Source of the DNA: Eunapius fragilis
Taxonomy: Eukaryota; Porifera; Demospongiae; Spongillida; Spongillidae
Length of the DNA: 64,000 nucleotides
Reading direction: 5' to 3'
Assembly (NCBI GenBank): GCA_963681505.1
Contig: OY811971.1
Coordinates: forward strand, 23,017,462 to 23,081,461
Below are positions 31,923 to 43,197 of the stretch, piece by piece. The first letter of the stretch is position 1, and every line of letters starts with the position of its first letter. The translations under genes and the position numbers were made by a program. The notes below the pieces were generated by a model. The model was given only the letters and a program-made list of their open reading frames with translations. It had not been told where the DNA came from and searched no databases.

Positions 31923-32729
31923 AATAAAAATCTATTGTATATCATTATTAAATAGAACTTGATATATATGACATGCCGGTAAATTTCGAAGCAATTGGTA
32001 CTATTGCCGTTCTTCAAAACCGTTCGTAGTTCGAGTTATACCTTCCTTAGAAGAAGAATTTTAAGAAGACGACGACGAAGAAGAAGACGACCAAAAATTA
32101 CTTTAGGACTGGGTACGAGAAACAGGGAAATGTTTGTTTCTCTATAACCACACCATTTTATGACACGGAACCAACGAAGAACTGCAGGTCGTTGTGCTCT
32201 CATTCCATCGCGATAAAGAGATAAGCTATCCGTTTCTCCGTTGTCCCTCTAGACGCTTGTTAAGTTTTATTAATGACATACATCAACCCTCAATCAATCC
32301 TATATTGAACCTGCTGCCGCAGGTTCGTATTTAAATCCAACCATGGTGAATAAAGGCCATTGCAAGGGCCATTCTAGCCAGAGCTTAGGGCTGCTTACTT
32401 TATGCTGTTAGTAGTAGTTGAATATACTAGTAATGTATGGTGTACAAGATGTATGCAACAGATAGTAGTACTAGCTGCTTGTATACTGTATCTGAACCTG
32501 CGGCAGCAGGTTCAATATAGGATTGATTGAGGGTTGATGAATGTCATTAATAAAACTTCACTAGCCTCTAGAGGGACAACTGAGAAACGGATCGCTTATC
32601 TCTTTATCGCGGCGGAATGGGAGCACAACGATCTACAGTTCTACGTTTGTTCCGTGTCATAAAACGGTGTGGTTATAGAGAAACAAACAATTTCCTGTTT
32701 CTCGTGCCCAGTCCTAAAATAATTCTCCA

Positions 32730-32761
<32 letters not shown>

Positions 32762-32920
32762 TTCTTCTTCTTCTTAGGAGGGTATAACTCGAGCTAGGAA
32801 CGGTTTAGAAGGACGGGAATAGTACCAATCGCTTCCAAATTTACCGGCACGTTATCCTTACATGTCATATAGACACATATCAAGTTCTATTTAATAATGT
32901 ATGTAATAGATATTTATTAA
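31923..32920. mobile_element. Full foldback element, family C
   Basis: Two arms of about 415-430 bp (31923-32338 and 32491-32920) are inverted repeats of each other around a 150-bp spacer. The arms carry long GTC/TTC runs and a GAACCTGCxGCAGGTTC motif at the inner end, and end in an AAATAGAACTTG / CAAGTTCTATTT pair. Half copies lie at 15553, 27660 and 47070. It sits between the degraded minus-strand charged-repeat copy and the plus-strand 5' copy. Confidence 0.8.
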
Positions 32921-32933
32921 TAATTTTAGGCAG

Positions 32934-32940
32934 TATAAAT
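32934..32940 (+). promoter_or_regulatory. TATA box of the charged-repeat gene 5' copy
   Basis: CAGTATAAATAC is 82 bases before the ATG at 33022, immediately outside the foldback element. Confidence 0.5.
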
Positions 32941-33021
32941 ACTCTAACCTGCACTAATAATATCTGGTGTTCCTATCGCAGTTTAGTTGTTGCTTTGGCT
33001 AGTGAAGTTGTTTTTCTAAAA

Positions 33022-33267
33022 ATGCCTTCGCGTAATCATAAGAAGAGATCTAAGCAACGAGCGGAATACCTCCAAAAGCAAGACGAGAACAAAGCTAAAG
33101 CCCGAGCGCTCTACAAGGCCGATCCCGAAAAGAAGAAGGCCTCTGTACGCGACAGCTACAAGGCCGATCCCGAAAAGAAGAAGGCCTCTGTACGCGACAC
33201 ATATCGAGAAATTGGCGGTCAAAAGGATTACGTGGTATTCGGTCATTGCGTAATTCGGTGTCCATAG
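33022..33267 (+). pseudogene. 5' end of the charged-repeat gene, fused to unrelated sequence
   Basis: The ATG opens a very basic N-terminus (MPSRNHKKRSKQRAEYLQKQ) followed by two YKADPEKKKASVRDS units, as in the gene at 43171. At about 33206 the match switches, at ACATAT|GAGAAATTGGCGG, to a repeat also present at 55166. The frame ends 20 codons later (total 81 residues). The rest of the gene (YEEDLEEN repeats and C-terminus) is absent. It still has a TATA box, so a short chimeric protein is possible. The repetitive basic/acidic N-terminus is reminiscent of N-terminal repeats seen in some Helitron-type proteins, but no Rep or helicase domain is present. Confidence 0.6.
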
Positions 33268-33900
33268 AAAATGTATTGACGCATTCATAAAACTGCAGCT
33301 TACTGCAGAACAAAACAAAATATTGACTAGGTGCTCTCGGATTTGTAATGTGGGGACTATTTGGCATATTTTGAGTAGTTTTTCGCACCTTAGGTACTTA
33401 TATCCGCACTTCCACATTAATTATGCAAGGTTTCCAATGTCCATTCATTTTATCTCATTTCGTTATTCAGTCATCAATAGTTTCCCAACCAAATGATAAT
33501 TTCCTTAGGTGCTAACGGATTATATGAGAGCAGTCAGTGTACTTATTTATCATCATTTTTTCAGAGCTTAGGGCCTTCAAATCGCACTTCCGTTGAATGG
33601 TTAGTGAGATACACCCGCATACAAGACGATCATCACGTGCCCCTTATTATCAGTCGGCCGTGCCCAGACCTAGCTGTTTTTTGATGTTGTAGTTAAATGA
33701 CCAATAATTATTGCTATGTACTGACTTAGCATCATGACCACATGTAGGAGTGGCTAGGTGGCACTAATTGGGAAAGACGGAGGTTGCGATTACACAAAGG
33801 AGTTTGCCACTCAGAGAATCGACATGGGCATACAACCAGACTTATTACGGAAGGATCTTGTAAGTCTCAGAGTACTAGTTAAGTAGCATGAATGCAAAAC
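33206..33900 (+). repeat. Dispersed repeat D (copy 1) with a candidate exon
   Basis: Shared blocks with 55165-55455 are GAGAAATTGGCGGTCAAAAG, GGCCGTGCCCAGACCTAGCT, CATGACCACATGTAGGAGTG and AAAGGAGTTTGCCAC. The 55-kb copy lacks about 330 internal bases. Here a clean exon-like stretch (33758-33859, acceptor TGGCTAG, donor CTT|GTAAGT, phase 0) encodes VALIGKDGGC then IDMGIQPDLLRKDL. I do not recognise the protein. The GKDGG motif recalls DUF4174-type proteins but the rest does not match. Confidence 0.45.
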
Positions 33901-34567
33901 GTATATTGGATGGTAGTGACTGTTCGTAATACGCTAAAAGGTTATATACCGGAGCGGTAGTACATGTAAGAGCATACACGTAGAGGTAACGTCTGGTACA
34001 AACGGCGGGAGCATCAAATATACAAGAGCTGCCATATTTCTATACGACTGACGGTACGCACTTAATTGACCTTCCCATTGAAAATGAAAAAATGCATCAT
34101 AAAAGATTCAATACTTCTAACTTTGCAAAAGCTAGTCCGACTTTAAGTTTAGGTGCATTAGATTTGTGCCAACTGCAGCATTTGAAAACTACCATGTTTT
34201 CTCGTACAATGTCCCATGTGTGAACATACATGTACATGTATATGTACATGTATGTATAGATGTATATATGTATGTGTGTGCGTTTATGACTATGTATGTG
34301 TGTGTGTGTGTGACAGTGGTTATGGCTATGTGTGTACATGTGTGTTTTATGTGCACGTATGTGTGCATGTGTTTTATTTGTATGTGTGTACGTATATGTA
34401 TATGTGTGTATATGTACATGTATGTGTATATATGAATTAGTGTTATCCATGGCAACACCTCACCATATTAAAAAGTCTCCCGTGATCCTCCACTTCACTA
34501 TACCAACTGCCTCATTCCAGGCCAGGTATGTGTAAAAGTCCGTACTTCCCTTCAGTACCTTATCGCT

Positions 34568-34749
<182 letters not shown>

Positions 34750-36007
34750 CTACCCCTTATACCTACTTCACGAGCCTGAAATTAATTGTAGTGTAATTGG
34801 GGGAAGGAGGCTAGGGACACATTTCCCTGTCTAGCCACCCAGCTTTGCCATATTGGGTCTCCAAAATCAAAATGCAGCTTTGTGTATGAAACATACAGTA
34901 GGTTTAACCTCACCTTGACTAGGTCTCTTGTAAGAGCAATTATGGCCCGGACTCTCGTAGCTTAAAATTTTTTTACTGGAGGTGTATAATCCATGTTCAT
35001 GTATCTTAACTGTAGTAAGTCATATTACAGTACCGTAATTATGATTATGAAAGTACAAATTTATTTACATATCTTGTGAAACCAACTGCTGTTTTTCCTC
35101 TCTTCTCCTCCACCTCTTTCTCCTTCCCTCCTCCCATCCTCCTCCTCCCTCCCCCTCCTCTCCTCCTCCCCCTTCTACTTATACCCATCCTCACACTTCT
35201 CCCTCTCCTGCCCCGAAGATGTGTGGTCGTGAGCTCATCACTGTTGCCATGGCAGCTCTACAGGGGATGAGCCTGTCCTCTGCAGTACGGAGTTTATTAA
35301 TTACCATCATTTGGAGGTATGTCTCCATTGGCGCTACATGTATGTGTCCATTGGTCCTACACATATCATGGGTGTACACAGGGGGGGGGGGTCATTGGGT
35401 TCGAACAACCCCCCGTCCTATCCCCAAAGCGAGATCGCCTTCATCATTGATTCTATTCAGTTTTATTAAGAACAAAATATATTGTATGATGCGTGTATGT
35501 TATTGTAAGTTCACCCATTAACCAAATTCAACCCCACCCCCCCACCCCCCCTCTTCCTGAAGGCTGCGTATCCTACATGTATTGGTCTTCACTCATTGGT
35601 CCTCACTCATAGTGTTTTAAACTCTCCTCTAATCCCTGACCCTGTGGAGTCATTTTACAGTGTAGTTACAGGAAGTAGGAAGAGGTGTGGTTTTAGTTAA
35701 GGGAGATGAAATGTCCACCCCCTCCCCCCATTGGGAGCACACACATCTCCTACACTTCACCTGTGTCCCTACACTGAGCAGATGTTGGCACATTGTCACT
35801 GCAGTAAGAATGGTGGAGCCACCTATGTGCTCCTAGATAATAACAATGTGGAGAACATTGCTCAAGAGATGGTCAGGCTTTTGTTTGTGCTGTACCGTTC
35901 CCCTCTTCCCCATCAGTCCCTCCTCCCCATCACTGTGAATTGATGGGGAGGAGGCAGCAGTGATGAGAAGACATCCAGTCAGATTTTCTGGTAAGCTCTC
36001 TAAGCTC

Positions 36008-36034
36008 CTCCCCCCCCCCCCCCCCCCCCCCCCC
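36008..36034 (+). repeat. Poly-C tract
   Basis: About 25 C, serving as the polypyrimidine tract before the candidate acceptor at 36046. Confidence 0.85.
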
Positions 36035-36815
36035 TCTTCCCATCAGATTGGTCAGAAAAACTCCTGATGATTGAGTGGAGGTATACCCAGGTGGTCTGCC
36101 AGCAGCTCTGGTTCCAGGCTCAGTGGGCTACCTACATGACTGCCTGGTATGGACCAGGGACTGAACCCATCATACCAAACAATATGATGTAGCTCATGGA
36201 CTGTGCCAGTCACCCTTCCAACCTCCACCAGGAGAACTACTACTCAAATGTAAAGCGTTGTGTTTTCATCATATAATGCTTGCTAGCAGACTGTAAAGTT
36301 GTTCAGTGGTGTTTTGTATTGTGCTGACATAAGTTTGTATGTTTGTGTACCAAATGTATCAGATGTGGACAGTTGAAGAAGGGCTGGTAGTTGTATTAGC
36401 TGCTGTCTGAAACTCACAGGTCTTTGTGGTTTCATAAGTACTGCCTCTTTAATTAGGAGTGGTGACATGTGGAAGAATTGTTATTGGTTGTGGGTTTTAT
36501 GTAAACTTTTCAATTAAGAGGTCAGATAATTCGTTGTTTTTCTTGCTCTTAGCTCTGCATTGGCAGACTTATATGTAAGGCACTCACTCTGCAATGGCTG
36601 CAAAGTACATGTAGGTTCTGCATTGTGACATACCTCACTGGGGTCAGATCTCGCACCTCATTGTGTCGAATTGAAGGAAAGCCTCCTGATGGGCAATTCA
36701 TGGCATGCTCCACAGTATACATGTAGATGGAGCCACATATGCAATGTGATGGTAATAACGGAGGTTGCCAGCCATAGTGTAAGCAGATAGCATCTCTAAA
36801 AGCACTCTAGGTTCT

Positions 36816-36937
36816 CAGGGCCATACCCAGAGGGGGTTCTGTAACCAAGGAAACCAATAAAATTGTTAGTAAAATCTGATTTTACTAGCAATTTTATAGG
36901 TTTCCTTGGTTACAAACCCCCTCTGGGTACGGCCGTG
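36816..36937. mobile_element. 122-bp palindromic MITE, CAGGGCC ends, 5-bp duplication
   Basis: CAGGGCCATACCCAGAGGGG pairs with CCCCTCTGGGTACGGCCGTG. The arms continue as TAACCAAGGAAACC and complement. GTTCT flanks both ends. It sits in the otherwise unassigned interval 36193-37400, which also has weak exon-like stretches near 36958-37012 (VAQVMHGILKR, donor AG|GTATGA) and 37144-37220 (MASCFVLLAIEQCLVRNMQ, donor CAG|GTACAT). Confidence 0.65.
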
Positions 36938-37404
36938 GTTCTTTCCTCAAATTGTTGGATCCCACGCTCAGGAGGCAACGAAGTTGCACAAGTGATGCAT
37001 GGTATCCTCAAGAGGTATGAAGAGCTCACTACTGTGAGGTATAGTTAGAGCAAGGTATGTCCATTTACCAGATTGTAGTACATGTTTTTTATTTTAAACA
37101 CATACACCAGCATCTTTGCCATTGTGTATGTGAGTGATGAGTGCCAGCCTTCATGCCATCGATCACCATGGCATCCTGTTTTGTGTTACTGGCCATTGAA
37201 CAGTGTTTAGTAAGAAACATGCAGGTACATGTATGTGAGCACTGTCCATGTGTGTGGGTGGTATGTATAGTATGCAAGCACTTATATTGTTTTTCCAGCT
37301 GTGGGTTGTGTGTATGTTTGCATGTGTATGTGATAGATAGCTAAACCACCCATTTGAGCGCAGCCATTCCTATTCTCAACAAAAATCTTTATGTATGGTT
37401 GGAA

Positions 37405-38120
37405 TTAGCCCTGGATCCAGGATTTGGCGGGGGGGGGGGGGGGGGGGGGGGCACATTGATAATAAATATATGTGAAGCCAGTGGCAGATCCAGAATTAAA
37501 TTAAAGGGGGATTGGAGGGACAGAGACACCGAAGGGAGATGTGCTCGGGTTGCAGACCTAATTTCCCCCCCCCCCCCCCCCCCTCCCCTCTGTCCACCAG
37601 TGTCTGCATAGGAATTAAGTAGTCTGCCATACACATGATTGTGCATGGGGGGGCGGGGCAGCTTTGGGCTATTCCATTATTTAACCATACACACCTACAG
37701 ATGACAATAATTGCAAACGTAACCCCCAGGACAATATATAAAACCACCTTTTGTTGTTAAGTTTTTTAATACCCCCAGACAAGCTTCTATTTGGTTACAT
37801 CTCCCCTGGACAAGCTTATGTTATACCTGCTAACCCCTACCACCCCACCACCCCCCTCCCCCCCCCCCCCCCCCCCCCCAAGTACAAGCTTATGTTTTAT
37901 CTGCTAGCACCCCGGGACAGGCATTTATACTACCCCCCTCAGGACATATTTGCAACCCTGGACAACGACATCGACATGTTTCTAAACACAACCCCCCACC
38001 ATGGACACCATTGTTGTCATCTGTAGGAGTGTACAGTTAAATAATGGAATAATCCAATTGGTACCAGAGGGGCGGGATATGAATTTGGGGGGGGGGGGGG
38101 GGGGGGGGGGGGCATGCACA
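37405..38120. mobile_element. Cluster of degenerate family J elements with poly-G/poly-C runs
   Basis: GGATCCAGGATTTGGCGGGGG and GGCAGATCCAGAATT resemble family J ends. Each leads into a long homopolymer (37431-37451 G, 37565-37583 C, 37856-37879 C, 38089-38112 G). Exact element limits could not be set. No gene. Confidence 0.45.
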
Positions 38121-38194
38121 TGGCTAGATCGCTGAAATCAACCTTAGCCTTAGTTTGGTAATGTAAAACTGATGGCCTTTCCTAACCCCCCAGT

Positions 38195-38597
38195 ATTGCA
38201 ACGTCCAATACCCCACCGGGTTCAAACCTACCATAACTTTCAGTAGGAGTAATCAAATCGCTTCAAATTCAGTTTGCAAATAGAGAGGTCCCTACATGCA
38301 CATTTTCCCGCTTGATATAGCGGGACACAACTTGCCGTGATAGGTACAGGAACGTCTCTACCCACAAACCGAATTTTAAAAGTGATTTGATTATAGGAGA
38401 ACCGAAAAGTATTTGGCGGGTTTGAACCTAGTGGGGTATCACACATTGCAATACCCCAAAATGTATTTCACCATACAGAAATGGTGACTATGAAGTGTTG
38501 AGAATAAGAAGTCATTAGCCTTAACCGTTTGGAAGTTATAGTTATTCAAACGCAAGGGAATATTGAGGGGCAATTTTGTTGGAAACTGTCCCATATA
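38195..38597. mobile_element. Foldback family F, copy 3
   Basis: Inverted arms begin with CAATACCCCACCGGGTTCAAACC and its near-complement (GGGTTTGAACCTAGTGGGGT). The right side ends GGAAACTGTCCCATATATA. The following 38600-38880 is a TATG/TGTA-rich low-complexity tract. Confidence 0.6.
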
Positions 38598-39299
38598 TAT
38601 AAATATGTGTGCATACATGTATGTGTTTTTTGTACATGTATATATGTGAAAATGTATGTATCAGTGTGTGTTTTATGTGTATGTGTACATGTATGTGTGT
38701 ACATGTATGTATTTGTGTATGTTTTCACATGTATGTGTATTATGTACACATGTGTACTTGTATGTATGTGTGTTTTATGTATGTCTGTACATGTACATGC
38801 ATATGTGTATAAATACATATGTGTACATGTATGTATTATGTGTGTGTTTTATGTATATGTGTGTGCATGTGTATACAATTGATCGTTTGAAGTAATAATA
38901 GCACCATAAACAAACATGTACAAAATAAAATTCTATGTTCTTGACCTTCATGTTTTCTCAGCCTTGTAGAGTCTCACTGATGAAGAACCACGTGTGTAGC
39001 TATGTTAGTGATTCAGTGTCAGCGCTCTATTTGACATGCTCCCGCCTGAAAGAGTGCTGCAAGATGTAAAATAGGTCACAGTCAAGTTGAACTTTAATTT
39101 AGGAGTATTGGAGTTAGTGATACATTAGTGTGGGCCTATTGCTTTCTGGCCACTTAATTATATGTAATCTTTTGTTTTAAGTAATGAATTGCTTCCGAAC
39201 GTGATAAACAGATCTTGTTAGGACTGATATTTGTTTTATGGGACACAAATATAAGGCATAGTCTCCCTGTCTGAAGTAATCTCTGTGGATGCTATCACA

Positions 39300-39775
39300 G
39301 CCTCACCCGTCCACCAAAGGGTATACTGTCAAAGAAACTAGAGGACCACCAGTTCTCATTGTTGTTGAAAGCATCATCACCTGCTGACAAGGCTCGGCTG
39401 CTCTCTGTGTCAGCACCTCATGCTGCATCTTGGCTACTGGTCACACCTCCTAGTCTTGACCAGAACTTTGAACACAATGAACTGTAATTCTCCATCCAAT
39501 GGTGGCTAGGGATGGAGATGGCTAGAGGCTCCTCATGTTCTTTGTGCCCTGGCGCTACTACCTGTAAACAGGGTGGTGATGTTGTCACTGCATGGCCACA
39601 ACCATCTGCGTAATGTGTATGTTGAGTTCTGCCATCGTGCCCATCTTCCAGGAGTGAGAGTAGAGTCAGGCAGTACCATTACACCAGACCTAAGCCGTAC
39701 CCAGCCAGCGGATGTACTTGTCCTCGATTGGGAGAGAGGGAATACATCCACTGGCCGGGCGGCTTAAGTCTGGTA
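39300..39775 (+). pseudogene. Internal fragment of a reverse-transcriptase-type element ORF
   Basis: The + strand encodes GILSKKLEDHQFSLLLKASS, then ADKARLLSVSAPHAASWL, WWLGMEMARGSSCSLCPG, TCKQGGDVVT, HNHLRNVYVEFCHRAHLPGV and TRTQPADVL-like SRTQPADVLVLDWERG. This matches the post-RT region (cysteine motif, PADVL segment) of an ORF family I recall as abundant in sponges, corals and other marine invertebrates. There is at least one stop and two frame changes, and the catalytic RT core is absent. The family's C-terminal tail lies separately at 29895-30118. Confidence 0.6.
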
Positions 39776-40394
39776 CAGTACTGCCAAGATGGACATGGTG
39801 GCAGAACGCAGATGGTTGTACAACAATGGTTGTACAATTTTACAACGGTAGCAGAAGAAAGGAGGGTGAGTGTTAACTATGTAATTGCTGGTGTTAACAG
39901 CAAAGACAGTGTACAAATGAGCTGCAAACTATTGGCAGGTATATGAGCTCCTTGTTTTCTTTTCCCTAGCCTCCACCAAGAAGCGGCCACACACTCTGCA
40001 ACGCTCTTTGACTTTCGTTATGTGGTGCTCCATCCAAAGCAACACCTATTATTCATATAAAACAAATGTCCTAGTTCTGAACATTGTATAAATGCTCTCC
40101 CACGTGTGTTGTTGAGTGTTTATAATCACGGATCCTGTTCTGTGGGTTAGTTCAATCGTACACCAAGCTTGAAGTAGACCCACCGAAGTTACATGGGCGT
40201 AAATACTGGCTGCGTGTAACTATTAATCAAATCAACTGCTCTTGCGCGTTGATACTTTTTTTTTACTAGACTGGTAGGGTGTGTGCGGGAGCTATTTATT
40301 TGATCGGAATTACTTAGAACATGTGGCTCGCCAAACAGACATGTATAATGCAAGGTACGAACATTACAGCTTTTGGCTTACACAGTATCATCAC

Positions 40395-43197
40395 ATCAGA
40401 CAGGAGTGTAACCTACCAGGCCACCCATACCTACACACCATCACATGTACACAGACCATCACCTACACACTATGATGACATACCAGTACACCTCACACAT
40501 GTGGATACTCAGCAGCAAAAATATGACCAAATGGCTGGATGTTATATTATTACATGTACAGGCATCTGTATTGCTATGCACTCAACAGGTCAGTTTTTAT
40601 AAAGTGGGAAGGAAAAGTTTACATAATCACCCACAACTACCTATTACATAGTTCTTATCTAAAAGACCAAGCCTCCTGTCTGCTTTCAGCAAGTCCATCA
40701 ATACCAGCAACTATCCACATTCACACATACAGTTCTTACACCACCAAATACAAATGCCAAGCACACCACAAATCTACATGCATGCATCACATGAAGTCTG
40801 CAGAGCCTTGTAGCTACTTGATGACCACACAAAGCCTGCAATGTCCCTTCTATTTGAGTTGTTGCTGAAGCTTTTTGTCATGCTGGCTGTATCACATTGA
40901 CCATACAGCCATCTAGGGAGCATTTCATGTGGAGTAGGAAAAATAAATAAAAAGAACTGTTAGTGTTCTTAGCCTATCCTGTTGATCACTACCCCTTTAT
41001 GTTGGGCAGATGACCTCTGATAGGGGTAGGCTAAGAACACATGTAAGGCAGAATTATGGGTACATGTATGAAGGGAACTGCATATGTTATCTTGTTGTTA
41101 CATGTAGTACATACGAGTTGGTGTATGGGGTGCATGCCATATTGTTGCCCCTTGGCAATAAGTGATATAACCTCAGAGTTGCCTTAGCAATGAATTTTTA
41201 AAATTCCCCCTCTAAGGTTTTTATCAAAGAAACCCCATGTGTGGGACTGGTAGTGTTCACTGTTATGCTCACTGTTCTAGTGTGTGATGTGTAGTGTGTG
41301 TGTGTGTGTGTGTGTATGTGTGTGTGTGTGTGTGAATTTAAACTCATGTTGGTCTAATGATCTGTAGGCTAGGTGGTTGGCCAGCTATACGCTAGGGTGC
41401 TGGTGTGCCTGTGGGGTAACCTGGTGTGTACATGCTGTTATTAAGGGATAACAGTGACACAATCCATCATCGAGAAAAAACATCAGTTGGAGGGGGGGGG
41501 GGGGGGGGAGACAAATGTTAAGTTGAAGCTTTTAGGAGGACTTTATACCAAGCGAGCCAATTCTGTGCATGGGTTGTGTAACTTGTTATCCCTTCATTGC
41601 CAAGAGGGGGCAAAAATATGGGAGGTGTGGGGCACCCCTGCCCCATCAATGAAACTATGCTGGTGTGTAGGGTCATTGGGAATGTGCACACTGTTGCTAG
41701 TGTGTACTGGTATGTGGTTGGTGGAGAGTATGAGTTGGGTGTGTATGCTGATGTGGTCATATAGTTGTGTATGCTGGGAGTGTACGCTCATGTTGGGGGT
41801 GAAAAATGTTATTTGATGTGTTGGGTGAGTAATATAGAATTCTGAGTGTGACTGTGTTTTGAGTCATGGGCACCCCCCCCCCCTTTTGAGACTCAATGGC
41901 GCCCCACCCCCAACCCCTTGTAATAAATGCTTGTTAAATAATTTAACCCCTGTCCCAGTATTGATTTCTACTTACATGTGCCTCCCCCCTGCCCACCTCC
42001 CTACGTAGGCGGCGCTGACGCTACGGCAAGTACGGCGAACGCCATAGCACTTTTTATGTTACACCCCTGCTCATATATTGAAGACCCTCTTTCCACCCCC
42101 CCCCACCCCCCCCAGTCCGCCGTATCACTTTTTTTATTGCTCTGCCGCCACTGCCCTATAATTGGTGCCCCTCCCCTCACCTCTGCCCCCCCCCCCTTCT
42201 AGAAAAGCTGGGGGCACCCATGGGAGTGCACACTTGTTAGTATCTGTGGGTTATGTGTGTGATGGTGAGTGTAATACTGTGCAGGACAACATTAACTCAC
42301 CTGTATGCTTGATCTTATGGTGGCCATGTTGCCTGAAGTCATACTAGCTGATGTTTCCCAGGAGATAAAGCCAGTATGCTAAAACCCAAGCACCATACAA
42401 TGGTAGATGTAAAGAGCATAGCATACATGTATATACAAATTTATGCACCCAAGAAGCCACAAGACACATAAGCAAAAAGGATACTCAAGCATTAAATAAT
42501 TTGAGACTCACCGTTCCTTTCATATACATGTAGCACGGACCACCCCTATTAGGCCCATACGAATATGCGCTCCTAACTTTTAATACGGCTATTTTCAGAC
42601 AGTACAATACGAACAGGTTGATATCAAAGGATGAGGTCATGATTGTGGCAGTTCCTGAATTATGGGGGGAGCAAATTGATTGGCTGGAAGGAGTTACAAT
42701 ATGGCCCGGCCCCCATAGGTGTCAGCGCGTTAAGTTACAACTAGCGAACGTGGCGTGTACTATATGTATGCATAGTACTGATGCATATCCGCCACTTCTG
42801 TAACAGTAACAATGTGCCATTCTGCACTTAGTAACAATCCGCAATTGTACATAACCCACCTTTACAAAAATGTGGTTGGCCGTCTATGTGCTAATTGATG
42901 CGCATCCACCCCTCGTCGGATGGGGTGGGGCTGGCCTGGATACATGCATGAGTTTATTAACGAAATGCTGCTTATTGTAGTTATTGAAGCTAACGGGAGT
43001 GTTGAATATTATAATTACCTACGATAGTAATTAAATTTTTGTCTTGATTTTTGTATAACGTTGCATACTTACAACGCAATGAAAAATAAAATTCGAATTG
43101 AGCCCAATTTTTTGTATTTTTTGAGTTTATTTAGAATTCAATTTGAAATAAAAATGCAAGATGACCGCCGATGTATGGGCCATTTCTCCATATGAGC
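40395..43197 (+). repeat. Segmental duplication, copy 1 (partner 56325-60157)
   Basis: It aligns with the partner in the same orientation from CAGACAGGAGTGTAACCTACC to GGGCCATTTCTCCATATGAGC. Matching internal landmarks include the CACTACCCCTTTATGTTGGG block, a GT tract (41297-41333 here), the GGAGACAAATGTTAAGTTGAA-like block and the CCATTCTGCACTTAGTAAC block. No convincing gene. The right end coincides with the 5' edge of the charged-repeat gene. Confidence 0.85.

Noticed and set aside
33758-33859. Assignment of the GKDGG exon to a DUF4174 protein
   Set aside because: Only the GKDGG core resembles that family; the following residues do not, so no name was given.
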